From Deinococcus malanensis (GTDB lineage: Bacteria; Deinococcota; Deinococci; Deinococcales; Deinococcaceae), in NCBI RefSeq assembly GCF_014647655.1, contig NZ_BMPP01000015.1, positions 1-64,000 of the forward strand: DNA of 64,000 nt, in the 5' to 3' direction. Below are positions 55,081 through 64,000 of this stretch, piece by piece (within the stretch, counting starts at the first letter, position 1; each line of letters starts with the position of its first letter). A program made the position numbers and the translations under genes. The notes under the pieces are model-generated. The model did not search any database and was not told the DNA's origin. It was given only the letters and a program-made list of their open reading frames with translations.

Positions 55081-55997
55081 AACTTCCTCATGCCCTGACC
55101 CTGGCCGAAATGCTGCCCGCCGCTCAACGGGACGGATACGCCGTAGCGGCGTTCAGCGCTCGCTACCGCGCCTGTGTCCGGCCTGTGCTGCAGGCCGCCG
55201 TGGACCTGCGCAGCCCGGTCATTATCGAGATCAGCCAGCGTGAACTTGGCTGGTTCGGGTTAACGCCCCGCGACTTCCGGGACGCCGTAGAGCAGGCGGC
55301 CTTTGACCTGGGGTCCGACGTTCCGCTGTGCCTGCATCTCGATCACAGCTGGGAGGATGACGTCATCAGGGCCGCCATCGAGGCAGGATTTACCAGCGTC
55401 ATGATCGACGCGAGCGCCCAGCCGTTCGAGGACAACGTCCGCCAGACACGGGAAATCGTGACCTACGCTCACGAGCGCGGGGTCAGTGTCGAAGCGGAGC
55501 TCGGCCGGCTCACCACCACCGACAAACTGGAAACCGAAGGGGACGAGGCGCTCTACACCGTGCCGGAAGAAGCCGCCGAGTTCGTCGAGCGCACCGGCTG
55601 CGACGTCCTGGCCGTCTCCATCGGGACCGCGCACGGCGTCTATCCGGTCACGAATCCGAAAATCGACTTCGACCGCCTGGCCGCGATCCGCCGCCTGCTT
55701 CCAGAGACCCTGCTGGTCCTGCACGGGGGCAGCGGCCTGCCGGCCGAGACAGTGCACCGGGCCATCGAGCTGCCCGGCGGCGGCATCAGCAAGATGAACA
55801 TCGCCACCGACCTGGAAAACGCTCTGCTGGCTGCCATGGGTGGCCTCGGGCGCATGACCAGTGCCGAGCTCGACGCTCAGGACCCGGCGCTGCTGGCACG
55901 CGGGCTGAGCGCGGTGAACGCCGAGGCCCGTGACAAGATCCTCAACTTTGTGCGTTCTGCGGGGCGCGCCGATTCCCTGACACCCCACCTCTCCTGA
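55077..55997 (+). CDS. class II ketose-bisphosphate aldolase (fructose/tagatose type)
   Basis: 306 residues. Zinc-dependent aldolase: catalytic D89 and zinc His H90 in LCLHLDHS, VEAELGRL, the phosphate/zinc His region SIGTAHGVYP, and LLVLHGGSGLP, then KMNIATDLENA. It resembles the GatY/KbaY/IolJ branch as much as FbaA. Together with the kinase and isomerases of the locus it would complete conversion of a ketose phosphate to C3 units. It ends four bases before the beta-mannosidase start. Confidence 0.9.
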   Translation: MKLPHALTLAEMLPAAQRDGYAVAAFSARYRACVRPVLQAAVDLRSPVIIEISQRELGWFGLTPRDFRDAVEQAAFDLGSDVPLCLHLDHSWEDDVIRAAIEAGFTSVMIDASAQPFEDNVRQTREIVTYAHERGVSVEAELGRLTTTDKLETEGDEALYTVPEEAAEFVERTGCDVLAVSIGTAHGVYPVTNPKIDFDRLAAIRRLLPETLLVLHGGSGLPAETVHRAIELPGGGISKMNIATDLENALLAAMGGLGRMTSAELDAQDPALLARGLSAVNAEARDKILNFVRSAGRADSLTPHLS

Positions 55998-56001
55998 CCC
56001 C

Positions 56002-58524
56002 ATGACCGACCCCCGCCCCGAGCCCGTCTCGCTGAGCAGCAGCCCATTTCTCCAGAGCCTTGGGGGCAGCTGGCAACTGACTTCATCGGTCAGCGAGGCG
56101 TGGCGATTCCGCAGGCTGCACAAAGAGACCTCGCAGCCCGTGGGCGCGTTCGCGCGCACAAATTGGATTCCGGCGCGGGTGCCCGGTAGTGTGCACGACG
56201 ATCTGATCCGGGCTGGCCTGATCACCGATCCCAACTTTGGACTTTCCAGCCTGGACGCCGAATGGGTCAGTGCGCGGCAATGGGTCTACCGACGTACCTT
56301 CCGGGTTGAACTGCCGCCTGGCACGCGCCTGTTCCTGTGTTTCGGCGGAGTGGACTACAGCGCCGACGTGTACCTGAAAGGCCAGCAACTCGGCAGTCTG
56401 GCCGGCACCCACACGCCCGGGCGCTTCGACGTGAGCGGCCTCGACCGTGAGACGGACCACCTGCTGGTCGTGGTACTGCATGAACCCCCACCGGAGGCTG
56501 GGCAACTGGGCCGCACCAGCCAGACAGGCACGCTCAAGCCGCGAAGCGGCTACTGGTGGGACTTTGGTACGCGTCTGGTTCATGTGGGGCTATGGCGCGA
56601 CGTGAGCTTGCAGACAGATGCAGGAACAGCTGTGCTGGACGCCTTCCCCCGTGTCACCCTGACGGAGGACCACGCCCAGGCTGAAGTGCAGGTGGAAGTC
56701 GAACTCGACGGAGACCTCGGTCTTCCCGTCACGGCAGAGCTGATTCATCCGGACGGACGCCGGGAGATCACCGCAGGCGTGAGGCCGGTGTTCATGCTGA
56801 CCGCACCAGCGCTGTGGTGGCCGGCGGCCATGGGGGCACAGCCGCTCTATACCCTGCGCGCGTGGGTGCCGGGCAGTGCCCCGGTCGAGCGGACATTCGG
56901 GGTTCGGCGCGCGGCGCTGGTGCGTAACGACGCCTCCCGTGCCCGCGGCGCGCTGCCGTATACGCTGGAAATCAACGGGCAGCCGATGTACGTCCGAGGG
57001 TTTAACGTGGTTCCCAGCGACCTGATTGCAGGCCGTGACGGCGTTCCCGAGCGTGAGCGTGCCCTTGTAGGGTACGCGCTGGACGCTCACGCGAACCTGC
57101 TGCGTTTCAATGGAGTCGGACCCATTGCTTCTTCTGCCGTGCTGGACGAGTGTGACCGGTGCGGGTTGCTGGTCTGGCAGGAGATGCCCCTGACCTCCAG
57201 CGGAACCGACAATGTTCCGCCGCGCGGCGAAGCGTTCCTGGCCAATCTGGAGCGTGACCTGCCCGCCCTCGTGCGGGCGGTGCGTCATCACCCCAGCGTC
57301 GTGCTGCTTTGTGCGGGCAACGAGCTCACCGATGAACATCATGTCCCGGTGAACGGGTCAGACCCCACCGTGGCGCGGATCCGGACCATTGTTGATCATC
57401 TCGACGGCACCCGGCCGTTCCTGCCGACCTCGCCCAGCGGGCCCGAATACGACCTCAGCACCGACACAGCCAGCCAACGCCCGCAGGACCTGCATGACGT
57501 TCACGGCCCATGGCATTACCGCGGCGCGGTGGACAGTTACCTTCCACACACCCTCAACCGCTCTCTGGCCCACAGCGAGTTCGGCTGTCAGGCCGCCTCG
57601 CGCGAGTCCACCCTGCGCCGGTACCTCACGTCCGGGCCGCTGTGGCCCATGGACGACCGCAATCCGCAGGTGGTGCATCACGGCGAGTGGTGGCTGATGC
57701 ATCACCGTATCGAGGAAGTCTACGGTCCGGTCGAGGATGTCAGCCGGTACGTGCTGCTGACCCAGGCAGCCCAGGGGGACGTGCTGCGCCACGCGCTGGG
57801 CTGCAACCGTGCGCGGCGCGACGAGTGCAGCCTGGCGCTGGTGTGGCAGCTCAATGAACCCTGGCCGAATGCCCATAACACCAGCGTGATCGACTACGAC
57901 CTGAAGCCGAAACTGGCGTACTACCGCTGCCGGGAGGCCAACGCACCGGTCGCCATTCACCTGGGCCTGCCGGCTCCGGTGGGGGAGGGGAGCCTGACGG
58001 CCTGTCCTCAGGTGCTGGCCGACCGGCCGGGGGCTGGTCAGCTGGCCGTCTCGCTCCGTACCGTGACAGGCATGACCCTGCTTGACGACCGCTCTACAGT
58101 GTCCTGGCCTGCGCCCGGCCGGCCCATCGACCTTCCCCTTCCCGAGGACCCCTGCCTGCTGCGGGCCGAACTCCACAGCGCAGACGGGAAGGTACTTGCC
58201 CGTGCCGAGCAGTGGATTGCGCGCCATGTCCCGCAGCCTTTTGCGACGCTGGCCAGGCTGCCTCAGACCACGCTGGAGGCGCATCAGGTCGCTGCGGGTC
58301 TGGTGGTTCGGAACACCGGAGACTGGGCCGCGCCCTGGATCAGCCTCGAGGCGGCCATGGGTGTCAGGGAGAAGTTCAGTGACAACGGCTTTGCGCTGTT
58401 GCCAGGGGAGCACCGCGTGGTGCAGGCTGCGCTGCACGTACCCGACGCCGGCTCCGTCCCTGTCGGGATGACGCTGCGGTCCCTCAACGCTCCGCCGGTC
58501 ACCCTGGACTGGAGCGGCGCATGA
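56002..58524 (+). CDS. GH2 beta-mannosidase-type glycosidase
   Basis: 840 residues. The N-terminal sugar-binding domain has the beta-mannosidase signature PARVPGSVHDDLIRAGLITDPNFG (about 55-78). A TIM barrel follows with acid/base E441 (CAGNELTD) and nucleophile E526 (LAHSEFGCQ), then C-terminal beta domains. No signal peptide. It would remove beta-linked mannose, for example the core Man-beta-GlcNAc of N-glycans or mannan backbone units, after alpha-mannosidases have trimmed branches. ATGA overlap with the next gene. Confidence 0.9.
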   Translation: MTDPRPEPVSLSSSPFLQSLGGSWQLTSSVSEAWRFRRLHKETSQPVGAFARTNWIPARVPGSVHDDLIRAGLITDPNFGLSSLDAEWVSARQWVYRRTFRVELPPGTRLFLCFGGVDYSADVYLKGQQLGSLAGTHTPGRFDVSGLDRETDHLLVVVLHEPPPEAGQLGRTSQTGTLKPRSGYWWDFGTRLVHVGLWRDVSLQTDAGTAVLDAFPRVTLTEDHAQAEVQVEVELDGDLGLPVTAELIHPDGRREITAGVRPVFMLTAPALWWPAAMGAQPLYTLRAWVPGSAPVERTFGVRRAALVRNDASRARGALPYTLEINGQPMYVRGFNVVPSDLIAGRDGVPERERALVGYALDAHANLLRFNGVGPIASSAVLDECDRCGLLVWQEMPLTSSGTDNVPPRGEAFLANLERDLPALVRAVRHHPSVVLLCAGNELTDEHHVPVNGSDPTVARIRTIVDHLDGTRPFLPTSPSGPEYDLSTDTASQRPQDLHDVHGPWHYRGAVDSYLPHTLNRSLAHSEFGCQAASRESTLRRYLTSGPLWPMDDRNPQVVHHGEWWLMHHRIEEVYGPVEDVSRYVLLTQAAQGDVLRHALGCNRARRDECSLALVWQLNEPWPNAHNTSVIDYDLKPKLAYYRCREANAPVAIHLGLPAPVGEGSLTACPQVLADRPGAGQLAVSLRTVTGMTLLDDRSTVSWPAPGRPIDLPLPEDPCLLRAELHSADGKVLARAEQWIARHVPQPFATLARLPQTTLEAHQVAAGLVVRNTGDWAAPWISLEAAMGVREKFSDNGFALLPGEHRVVQAALHVPDAGSVPVGMTLRSLNAPPVTLDWSGA

Positions 58525-59174
58525 GACTGCCGCGTGCGTACCGGGAGGGCGGGCTGCTGGTCTGGCGTCACCTGATTCCCCTGGTGTGGCTCAACCTGAT
58601 CTGGATTTCCCTGTCGTGGACCGTCATCCTGTCTGGGCCCGCCACCCTGGCCGCGTACGCGCTGATCGCCCGGATGCGCGAGGATCAGGACCCGGACCTG
58701 CGGCAGTTTCCTGCGCTGCTGCGCATCAACCTGCTTCCAGGAACGTTGTGGCTGCTGACGGCTCTGCTGTTTGCCTTCCTGATGTACAGCAACCTGGTGT
58801 ACTGGCTCCGGGCGCTGGAGCCCTTTGGTGACTCGGTCGTCTCGTTGATGGCAGTGTACCTCACCTGGCTGTTTATCGCCCTACAGCCCTACCTGCTCGA
58901 GGCCCTCAGCGTCGAGCGCCTGCCTTACGGCGCAGCCTGGCGCTCGGCCCTGATGGGGCTGGCCAGGGAACCGGTCTCTGCCCACCTGTATGTCGTGATT
59001 CCCGTGTTGCTGGGGGTGATCAGCTTCTTTACGCGCACCCTGGCGCTGGTCGTCCTAGTGAGCCTCGCGCTGGCTTTTGCCGCCACGCAGGTCCGCCCCT
59101 TGGTCGAGTACACCCCACCTCCCGAATCTGCCGAAGACGACCCCGACCTTCCCGAACCGTCCTCATCCGCCTGA
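58521..59174 (+). CDS. DUF624/YesL-like membrane protein
   Basis: A 217-residue protein with five to six hydrophobic helices (about 20-45, 70-95, 105-130, 150-185) and an acidic, proline-rich C-terminal tail. The start GGLLVWRHLIPLVWLNLIWIS resembles YesL/DUF624 proteins that accompany sugar ABC importer operons in many bacteria with no known activity. It overlaps the beta-mannosidase stop by ATGA, so it is a cotranslated accessory, perhaps linked with uptake. Confidence 0.75.
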   Translation: MRLPRAYREGGLLVWRHLIPLVWLNLIWISLSWTVILSGPATLAAYALIARMREDQDPDLRQFPALLRINLLPGTLWLLTALLFAFLMYSNLVYWLRALEPFGDSVVSLMAVYLTWLFIALQPYLLEALSVERLPYGAAWRSALMGLAREPVSAHLYVVIPVLLGVISFFTRTLALVVLVSLALAFAATQVRPLVEYTPPPESAEDDPDLPEPSSSA

Positions 59175-59212
59175 AACAGGCTTGCTGCCCGCACCCCTTC
59201 ACGGAGGCTTAC

Positions 59213-62200
59213 ATGTCCCCCCCTACGACGTCCACAACCACCCTCTGGCGTATCGGCCTGGAAGATGGACCCTGCCGGGAGATGCCCGACAACTACAAGG
59301 CGCCCATGGCGTACCCGGACGTGGAATGGACCGTGGGAGCACCGGACAACGTGTGGCCCCTGTATCAGGCCAGTGAGGCCGATCCTGAAGCCGGCTACGG
59401 TGCGCAGATGCGCCGGATCCATTTTGACCTGGAGGCGGTGGACGCCCCGGCCTATGAGCTCGTGATCGACTATCTGGTGATCGCGCCGCGGGTGCCGCAC
59501 CTGCGGCTGGACCTCGGAGGCGTGTCCGGTACGGTGTTCCTGAGTCCGGCTCCTTCCACGAGCGGCGAAATCCGGTTGCTCTCCGGGCTGCACACGACCC
59601 TGTACGCTGACGGCCGCGCCCACGTGACCCTGCCGGCGCGGCTGCTTCGCCCCGGGCGCAACACGCTGACACTCACGGCAGTCGACGGCGGCGCGGTCGT
59701 CATGATCCCGAACCCCGAACAGGTCAAACGACTGGACCGCATGGCCAACGGGGCCGGCGTGATCTACCAGCACATTGCGCTTAGGGCGTTGCCGGAAGTG
59801 CCCTCGCCCAGCCTGACGCTCGGCACCTCCGTGCTGTACCGCGAAGTGGGCGGCGTGATGCAGACGCGGGTGGACGGCGTTCTGCACAGGCCCGCTGAAG
59901 ATGGGCTGACCCTCACTCTTGACGGCCGCTCTCACCATTTTGAGGTCGGGCCTGCAGCGTTCGGTGATGTCCGCTTCAGCACCTGGATTCCCGACGGTGA
60001 AGGAACCGTCGAGTACACCGCCCGGCACCAGGGCCACACCTGGGGCGGGGTCCTTGAAGGCAAACGCAAGTGGACCGTGTATGTCGCGGCGCACTCCCAC
60101 ACCGACATCGGCTACACCCACCGTCAGGAAGAAGTTGCCGAACGGCACAGCCGGAACCTCGACGCGGCCATCGCCTTCCTGGACTCAGGACAGGTCAACT
60201 TCACCTATCACCTCGACTGCAGTTGGGTTCTGGACGACTACCTCAAAACCCGCTCGGCGCCGCAGGTCGCGCGCCTGCGCTCCTGGGTGCAGGCTGGACG
60301 CATCAATCTGGTGAGCAACTACGCGGACCTGCTCACCCAGTTCGCCAGCCTGGAGGACCACATCCGCAATGCCATGGCCAGTGATGAGTTCCTTTCTCCT
60401 CTCGGGCGCCGGGCCGAACTGGCCGCGGTGGTGGACGTCGCTTCACTCAGCGCCAGTTACCCGGACCTCCTGTGCGGTGCGGGCGTGCGGTATCTGGTGC
60501 ATGCCAACAACCAGGACCGGGGGCCCTTCCGTGTCAACGGCAACCTGCACCGGTCCAGCCCTTTCTGGTGGGAGGGACCCGCCGGTGGCCGCGCTCTGAC
60601 CTGGCTCGCGAAGATGTACTGCGAACTTCGTAAGGTGTGCGGCAGCCCCCCGAACCTCAGCAGCGCCGAACGCGGGCTGTCACTGTGGCTTCAGGAGTTC
60701 GACCGGCCGGAGTATGCGCCCGACTGCGTGCTGCTGTACGGCCAGGAGGCCGACAACACGGACCTCGACCCGCAGCCGCAGGATTTTATCGGCGAGTGGA
60801 ACGCCACCTACGCCTATCCGCGGCTGGTGCCGGCCGACCCGGCTGAATTTTTCTGCCGCGCTGAGCAGTTCTCTGATCAACTTCCGGTGCTGCGAGGTGA
60901 CGGCGGCGCGTACTGGGAAGACGGCGCACTGACCAGCCTGCGCGAAACGGTTCTGGCGCGTGAAGCGCAGGCGCGGCTCCCGGCGGCAGAGACGCTCGGC
61001 ACCCTGGCGGCCGTGCACGACCACAGGCTGAGCCTGACTGGAGACCCTCATGCCGGAGCCTGGCTGGATCTGCTGCTTTACGACGAGCACACCTGGGGTG
61101 CCTTCATGAGCGTGACCGACCCGGATGCCCGTCTGACCCGGGACCAGTGGGCCGTCAAGGCCGCCTTCGCTGAGCGTGCTCACCTCGCCTCCCGCCAGGG
61201 CCTGCACGCCGCAGCCAGCCGGCACAGCCTGCAGTGGAACACCCGGGGCCGGGAGGTGGTGGTGTACAACCCGCACAACTGGCCACTCGCGGCGGAGTGC
61301 AGCGTGGAGATCGCCAACGATGAGGTGCCCTGTGACCCCGACGGTGAGCAGGTGCCCTTCCGGGTGCTTGAGCAGCATCCCAGCCAGCGCGTCGTCGCTT
61401 TCTGTGCCGCTGTGCCGGGGCTGTCCTACCGGCGGTTCACCCTTCAGCCGCAAACCGTGCCCATCGCGGCCATTACAACCGACGTGACGGACGAATCCAG
61501 CGTCGAGCTCCGCAGTGAGCATTACGCGCTCACCTTCGATCTGAGGCTCGGGAGGGCCAGCCTTCTGACCGAGCTCCAGAGCGGTGAGCAGCTGCTGGCG
61601 GGTGGCGGCGCGGGCGGACTGGTGTATGTGCGCGGCGGGGAAGACAGCCGGATTCTCAGCAATCAGGCGGACCTGCCCCTGGCCGAGCTTCATGATGACG
61701 AGCATTTCGAACTGATCGAGGCCTCACGGACCACCGATTCTCTGGGGGACACACTGCACCTGCGTGCCCGGGTCCCACAGGGTTCTTTGCAGCTCCGGGT
61801 TCACCTGCCAGCCCACGAGAAGCGGGCCGACTTTAATTACACCTATGACAAGGAGGCCGCCACAGCGCGCGAGGCCGCCTATGTCCGTTTCGATCTCGAT
61901 TTGCCGGACGCCCGGGTGCTGTCGGACTCGCAACTCGGCTGGACTGACTGGAATACAGACCGGCTGCCGGGCGCCTGCCTGGAGTGGCTGCCCCTGCAGA
62001 CCGGCATGCTGCTGGAAGGACAGCGCACCAAGGTGCTGGTCAGCAGTCCGGACATCCCTCTGTTCACTGCCGGGGACATCGTGCGCGGAGCGTGGCCGAA
62101 AACGCGCGACATCCGGGGAGGACGGATTTTCGGTTACCTGCTGAGCAACTACTGGCATACCAACTATCAGGCCCGGCAGGGCGGGCCGCTGACCTTCCGC

Positions 62201-62632
62201 TATCACCTGACCAGCGGACCAGACCTCACCCGCGAGGTGGCCGGACGAGTTGGCCGCTCAGCGCGGCAGGGCCTCTACGCACACCGCATCAGCTTCCAGG
62301 ATTTCCGTCCACCGACCGCCTCCTACGCCGCTCCTGCCGGAGGGACCCTTGCTGAGGTCAGCGAGAACGTCACCCTGAGTGTCCTCAAGCCTGCCCGTGA
62401 CGGCCGAGGCGTGATCCTGCGCGTCCAGGACCTGCGAGGCGAGATCCAGAGGGCCCACGCGCGGTTCGCGCCCCGGCGCATCTGCCGGGCCACCCAGACG
62501 GACCTGCTGGAGTACGACCTGGAACCAGCCGAAGTCCACGCGGACACGGTGCATTTCGCGGTCCCTGCCTGGGGGCTCACCACTGTCCGCATCGAATTTG
62601 AACCTGAACCGACCCAGGAGGTCCAGCCATGA
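59213..62632 (+). CDS. large multi-domain GH38-type glycosidase with N-terminal lyase-like domain
   Basis: 1139 residues. The first ~280 residues read like the carbohydrate-binding C-terminal domains of PL4 rhamnogalacturonan lyases (LWRIGLEDGPCREM, then VEWTVGAPDNVWPLYQASE and a jelly roll). A divergent GH38 catalytic domain follows: zinc motif AHSHTDIGYTHRQEEV (near 300), the likely nucleophile Asp in VVDVASLSASYPDLL, and a downstream DEHTWGAFMSV block. Beta-rich C-terminal domains complete it. Compared with classical GH38 the catalytic Asp context is altered (no PDSFGH), so its substrate probably differs. ACGGAGGC precedes the ATG. It overlaps the isomerase gene by ATGA. Confidence 0.85.
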   Translation: MSPPTTSTTTLWRIGLEDGPCREMPDNYKAPMAYPDVEWTVGAPDNVWPLYQASEADPEAGYGAQMRRIHFDLEAVDAPAYELVIDYLVIAPRVPHLRLDLGGVSGTVFLSPAPSTSGEIRLLSGLHTTLYADGRAHVTLPARLLRPGRNTLTLTAVDGGAVVMIPNPEQVKRLDRMANGAGVIYQHIALRALPEVPSPSLTLGTSVLYREVGGVMQTRVDGVLHRPAEDGLTLTLDGRSHHFEVGPAAFGDVRFSTWIPDGEGTVEYTARHQGHTWGGVLEGKRKWTVYVAAHSHTDIGYTHRQEEVAERHSRNLDAAIAFLDSGQVNFTYHLDCSWVLDDYLKTRSAPQVARLRSWVQAGRINLVSNYADLLTQFASLEDHIRNAMASDEFLSPLGRRAELAAVVDVASLSASYPDLLCGAGVRYLVHANNQDRGPFRVNGNLHRSSPFWWEGPAGGRALTWLAKMYCELRKVCGSPPNLSSAERGLSLWLQEFDRPEYAPDCVLLYGQEADNTDLDPQPQDFIGEWNATYAYPRLVPADPAEFFCRAEQFSDQLPVLRGDGGAYWEDGALTSLRETVLAREAQARLPAAETLGTLAAVHDHRLSLTGDPHAGAWLDLLLYDEHTWGAFMSVTDPDARLTRDQWAVKAAFAERAHLASRQGLHAAASRHSLQWNTRGREVVVYNPHNWPLAAECSVEIANDEVPCDPDGEQVPFRVLEQHPSQRVVAFCAAVPGLSYRRFTLQPQTVPIAAITTDVTDESSVELRSEHYALTFDLRLGRASLLTELQSGEQLLAGGGAGGLVYVRGGEDSRILSNQADLPLAELHDDEHFELIEASRTTDSLGDTLHLRARVPQGSLQLRVHLPAHEKRADFNYTYDKEAATAREAAYVRFDLDLPDARVLSDSQLGWTDWNTDRLPGACLEWLPLQTGMLLEGQRTKVLVSSPDIPLFTAGDIVRGAWPKTRDIRGGRIFGYLLSNYWHTNYQARQGGPLTFRYHLTSGPDLTREVAGRVGRSARQGLYAHRISFQDFRPPTASYAAPAGGTLAEVSENVTLSVLKPARDGRGVILRVQDLRGEIQRAHARFAPRRICRATQTDLLEYDLEPAEVHADTVHFAVPAWGLTTVRIEFEPEPTQEVQP

Positions 62633-63450
62633 ATGTTGCCTTCAACACTGCCAACTTCGCCTACCGTCAGGTGAACTACCGTGCCACCGGCGACTGGGGC
62701 CAGGCCTGCCGCACCAGCCGCGAGCATTTCTCCCCGATCGAGACCTTTGGTGAACGCTTCGACGAGCTTCTGGGTGAAGTGGACGACATGGGATTCAAGA
62801 ATCTCGAACTGTGGCACTTCCACCTGCATCAGAAGTGGTGGACCCCGGAGCATGTCCAGGTTGCGCTTGATGTCGCTGGGCGGCGAAAAATGCGCTTTGT
62901 CGCATTCTGCGGAGGGTTTGGGGACGACCTTGCGGAGTTCGAGCGCACGCTGCAACTCGTAACCGCGCTGGGCATTCCGCTGCTGGCCGGTGCAAGCCGC
63001 GTCTTTACTGAACAGCGCGCAGAGTATGTTGCGCGCCTGCGCGAGTACGGCGTCCGGTTCGGCTACGAGAACCACCCCGAGAAGACGCCCCAGGAACTTC
63101 TGGAGCGGGCCGGGCCGGATGAGGGCGGGCTGGTGGGTGTCACGGTCGATACCGGCTGGTTCGGCACCCAGAACTACCCGGCGGATCAGGCGGTGGGTGA
63201 ACTGGGCGAGCGGGTGCTTCATGTCCACCTCAAGGATGTCCGCCAAGTGGGAACGCACGACACGGTCGGTTACGGTCAGGGTGTGGTGCCTCTGCGCCGG
63301 GTGGTTGGTTCGCTCAACGATATGAACTACCAGGGCCTCATCAGCGTCGAGCATGAGCCGGAACAATTCGATCCCACCGAGGACATCAAGGAGTCCAGGC
63401 GGCAACTCGAGTCCTGGCTTTCGGACCTCTCACTGAAGGCCAACGCGTGA
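62629..63450 (+). CDS. TIM-barrel sugar (phosphate) isomerase/epimerase
   Basis: 273 residues, xylose-isomerase-like barrel. MGFKNLELWHFHLH, FGYENHPEKTPQEL (Glu ligand), VGVTVDTGWFGTQ (Asp), VLHVHLKDVRQVGTHDTVGYGQGVV (His, Asp) and LISVEHEP (Glu) mark the metal site. It is a more compact relative of the isomerase at 35371-36390. It is coupled to both neighbours (ATGA with the GH38, GTGA with the dehydrogenase), repeating the gene order of the left end of the locus. Confidence 0.9.
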   Translation: MNVAFNTANFAYRQVNYRATGDWGQACRTSREHFSPIETFGERFDELLGEVDDMGFKNLELWHFHLHQKWWTPEHVQVALDVAGRRKMRFVAFCGGFGDDLAEFERTLQLVTALGIPLLAGASRVFTEQRAEYVARLREYGVRFGYENHPEKTPQELLERAGPDEGGLVGVTVDTGWFGTQNYPADQAVGELGERVLHVHLKDVRQVGTHDTVGYGQGVVPLRRVVGSLNDMNYQGLISVEHEPEQFDPTEDIKESRRQLESWLSDLSLKANA

Positions 63451-64000
63451 ACCCGGTCAATATTGCCATCGTCGGCTGCGGCGTGATCGCCACGCCCTAC
63501 GCCAAAGACATGCTGGCCTATGGATCCCTGCGGCTGCACGGCTGCTTCGACCTGGACCCGGCGCGCGCCCAGGCGTACGCCGCAGAGCAGGACTGCCGGG
63601 TCTACGATTCCCTGGACACGCTGCTGGCCGATCCCGAGGTCGAGGTGGTGGTCAACCTCACGGTGCTGCCGGCCCATTACGAGGTCAGCCGGCAGGCCCT
63701 CGAAGCCGGCAAGCACGTCTTCAGCGAAAAGCCACTGGCCGGCAGCAGCGCGCAGGCGCAGGAACTCGTGGCCCTGGCCCGCGAACGCAACGTGCGCCTG
63801 TCGTGCGCGCCGGTCACTTTCTTGGGAGAAGCGCAGCAGCGCGCGATGAAAGAACTTCTCTCCGGCCGGATCGGGCCGGTGCGGGTCATTTACGCCGAAG
63901 CCAATCACGGGCGCATTGAAACGTGGCACCCGGTTCCGCACAGCTTCTATCAGGTTGGCCCGCTGCGCGACGTGGGTGTATATCCGCTCGGTGTGGTCAC
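63447..64000 (+). CDS. Gfo/Idh/MocA family oxidoreductase (runs off the window)
   Basis: The first 184 codons are visible: GTG start at 63447 overlapping the isomerase stop (GTGA), NIAIVGCGVIATPYAKDML (NAD-binding motif), VVVNLTVLPAHYEVSRQALEAGKHVFSEKPLAG (catalytic EKP lysine), then the start of the C-terminal domain. No stop codon occurs before the window end, so the gene continues. It has the same family and position relative to GH38 and isomerase as the dehydrogenase at 34203-35369. Confidence 0.9.
   Translation, partial: MNPVNIAIVGCGVIATPYAKDMLAYGSLRLHGCFDLDPARAQAYAAEQDCRVYDSLDTLLADPEVEVVVNLTVLPAHYEVSRQALEAGKHVFSEKPLAGSSAQAQELVALARERNVRLSCAPVTFLGEAQQRAMKELLSGRIGPVRVIYAEANHGRIETWHPVPHSFYQVGPLRDVGVYPLGVV

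Overview
The window looks like part of a secondary replicon (megaplasmid, plasmid or second chromosome) of a Deinococcus-type bacterium. The DNA is GC-rich. It carries a replication initiator of the kind seen on Deinococcus megaplasmids, followed by an iteron array. The other genes (GAF/PAS kinase, Rcp-like receivers, DUF898-M48 pair, spore-photoproduct-lyase-family radical SAM protein) also suit that genus. The genus is an inference from gene content. I see no rRNA, tRNA, CRISPR array or intact insertion sequence.

Region 1 (about 0-11.7 kb): a TM-repeat mechanosensitive-channel-like protein, two tandem Rcp-like response regulators, a DUF898 membrane protein beside an M48 protease, a large PAS/GAF sensor kinase, and a secreted GH16 lipoprotein behind a 1.2 kb gene-poor stretch. 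Region 2 (11.9-14.4 kb) is decaying sugar DNA: 5'-truncated galK and lacI-family pseudogenes lie head to head, as if one deletion removed both 5' ends and their shared promoter. A DUF99 gene and an ABC exporter follow. Region 3 (16.4-19.1 kb) is the replication module: rep, an AT-rich segment bounded by an inverted repeat, and 14 direct 17-bp iterons, some degenerate, with helically phased spacing. No parAB is present in the window.

Region 4 (19.1-33.5 kb) holds housekeeping and stress genes: dienelactone hydrolase, MFS transporter, PhzF, PHP histidinol-phosphatase, an SPL-family radical SAM protein, SDR, DNA polymerase IV, an HtrA-like protease and a sorbosone-dehydrogenase-like lipoprotein. 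A collapsed xylose isomerase pseudogene lies at 33.6-34.2 kb.

Region 5 (34.2-64 kb, running off the right edge) is an intact glycoside-utilisation locus. It has four GH38 alpha-mannosidase-type enzymes, a GH2 beta-galactosidase/glucuronidase-type enzyme, a GH2 beta-mannosidase-type enzyme, a GH4 enzyme, an alpha-galactosidase-like TIM-barrel enzyme, two ABC sugar permeases without a binding protein or ATPase, a ROK kinase, a ROK repressor, an SIS isomerase, a class II aldolase, a racemase-like protein, and two copies of a [GH38 - TIM-barrel isomerase - Gfo/Idh dehydrogenase] module. Genes lie in divergent, tightly packed operons with many ATGA/GTGA overlaps. The likely role is uptake and stepwise dismantling of mannose- and galactose-containing oligosaccharides. 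The repeated isomerase/dehydrogenase pairs suggest part of the sugar is handled through oxidised (keto) intermediates; this last point is inference.
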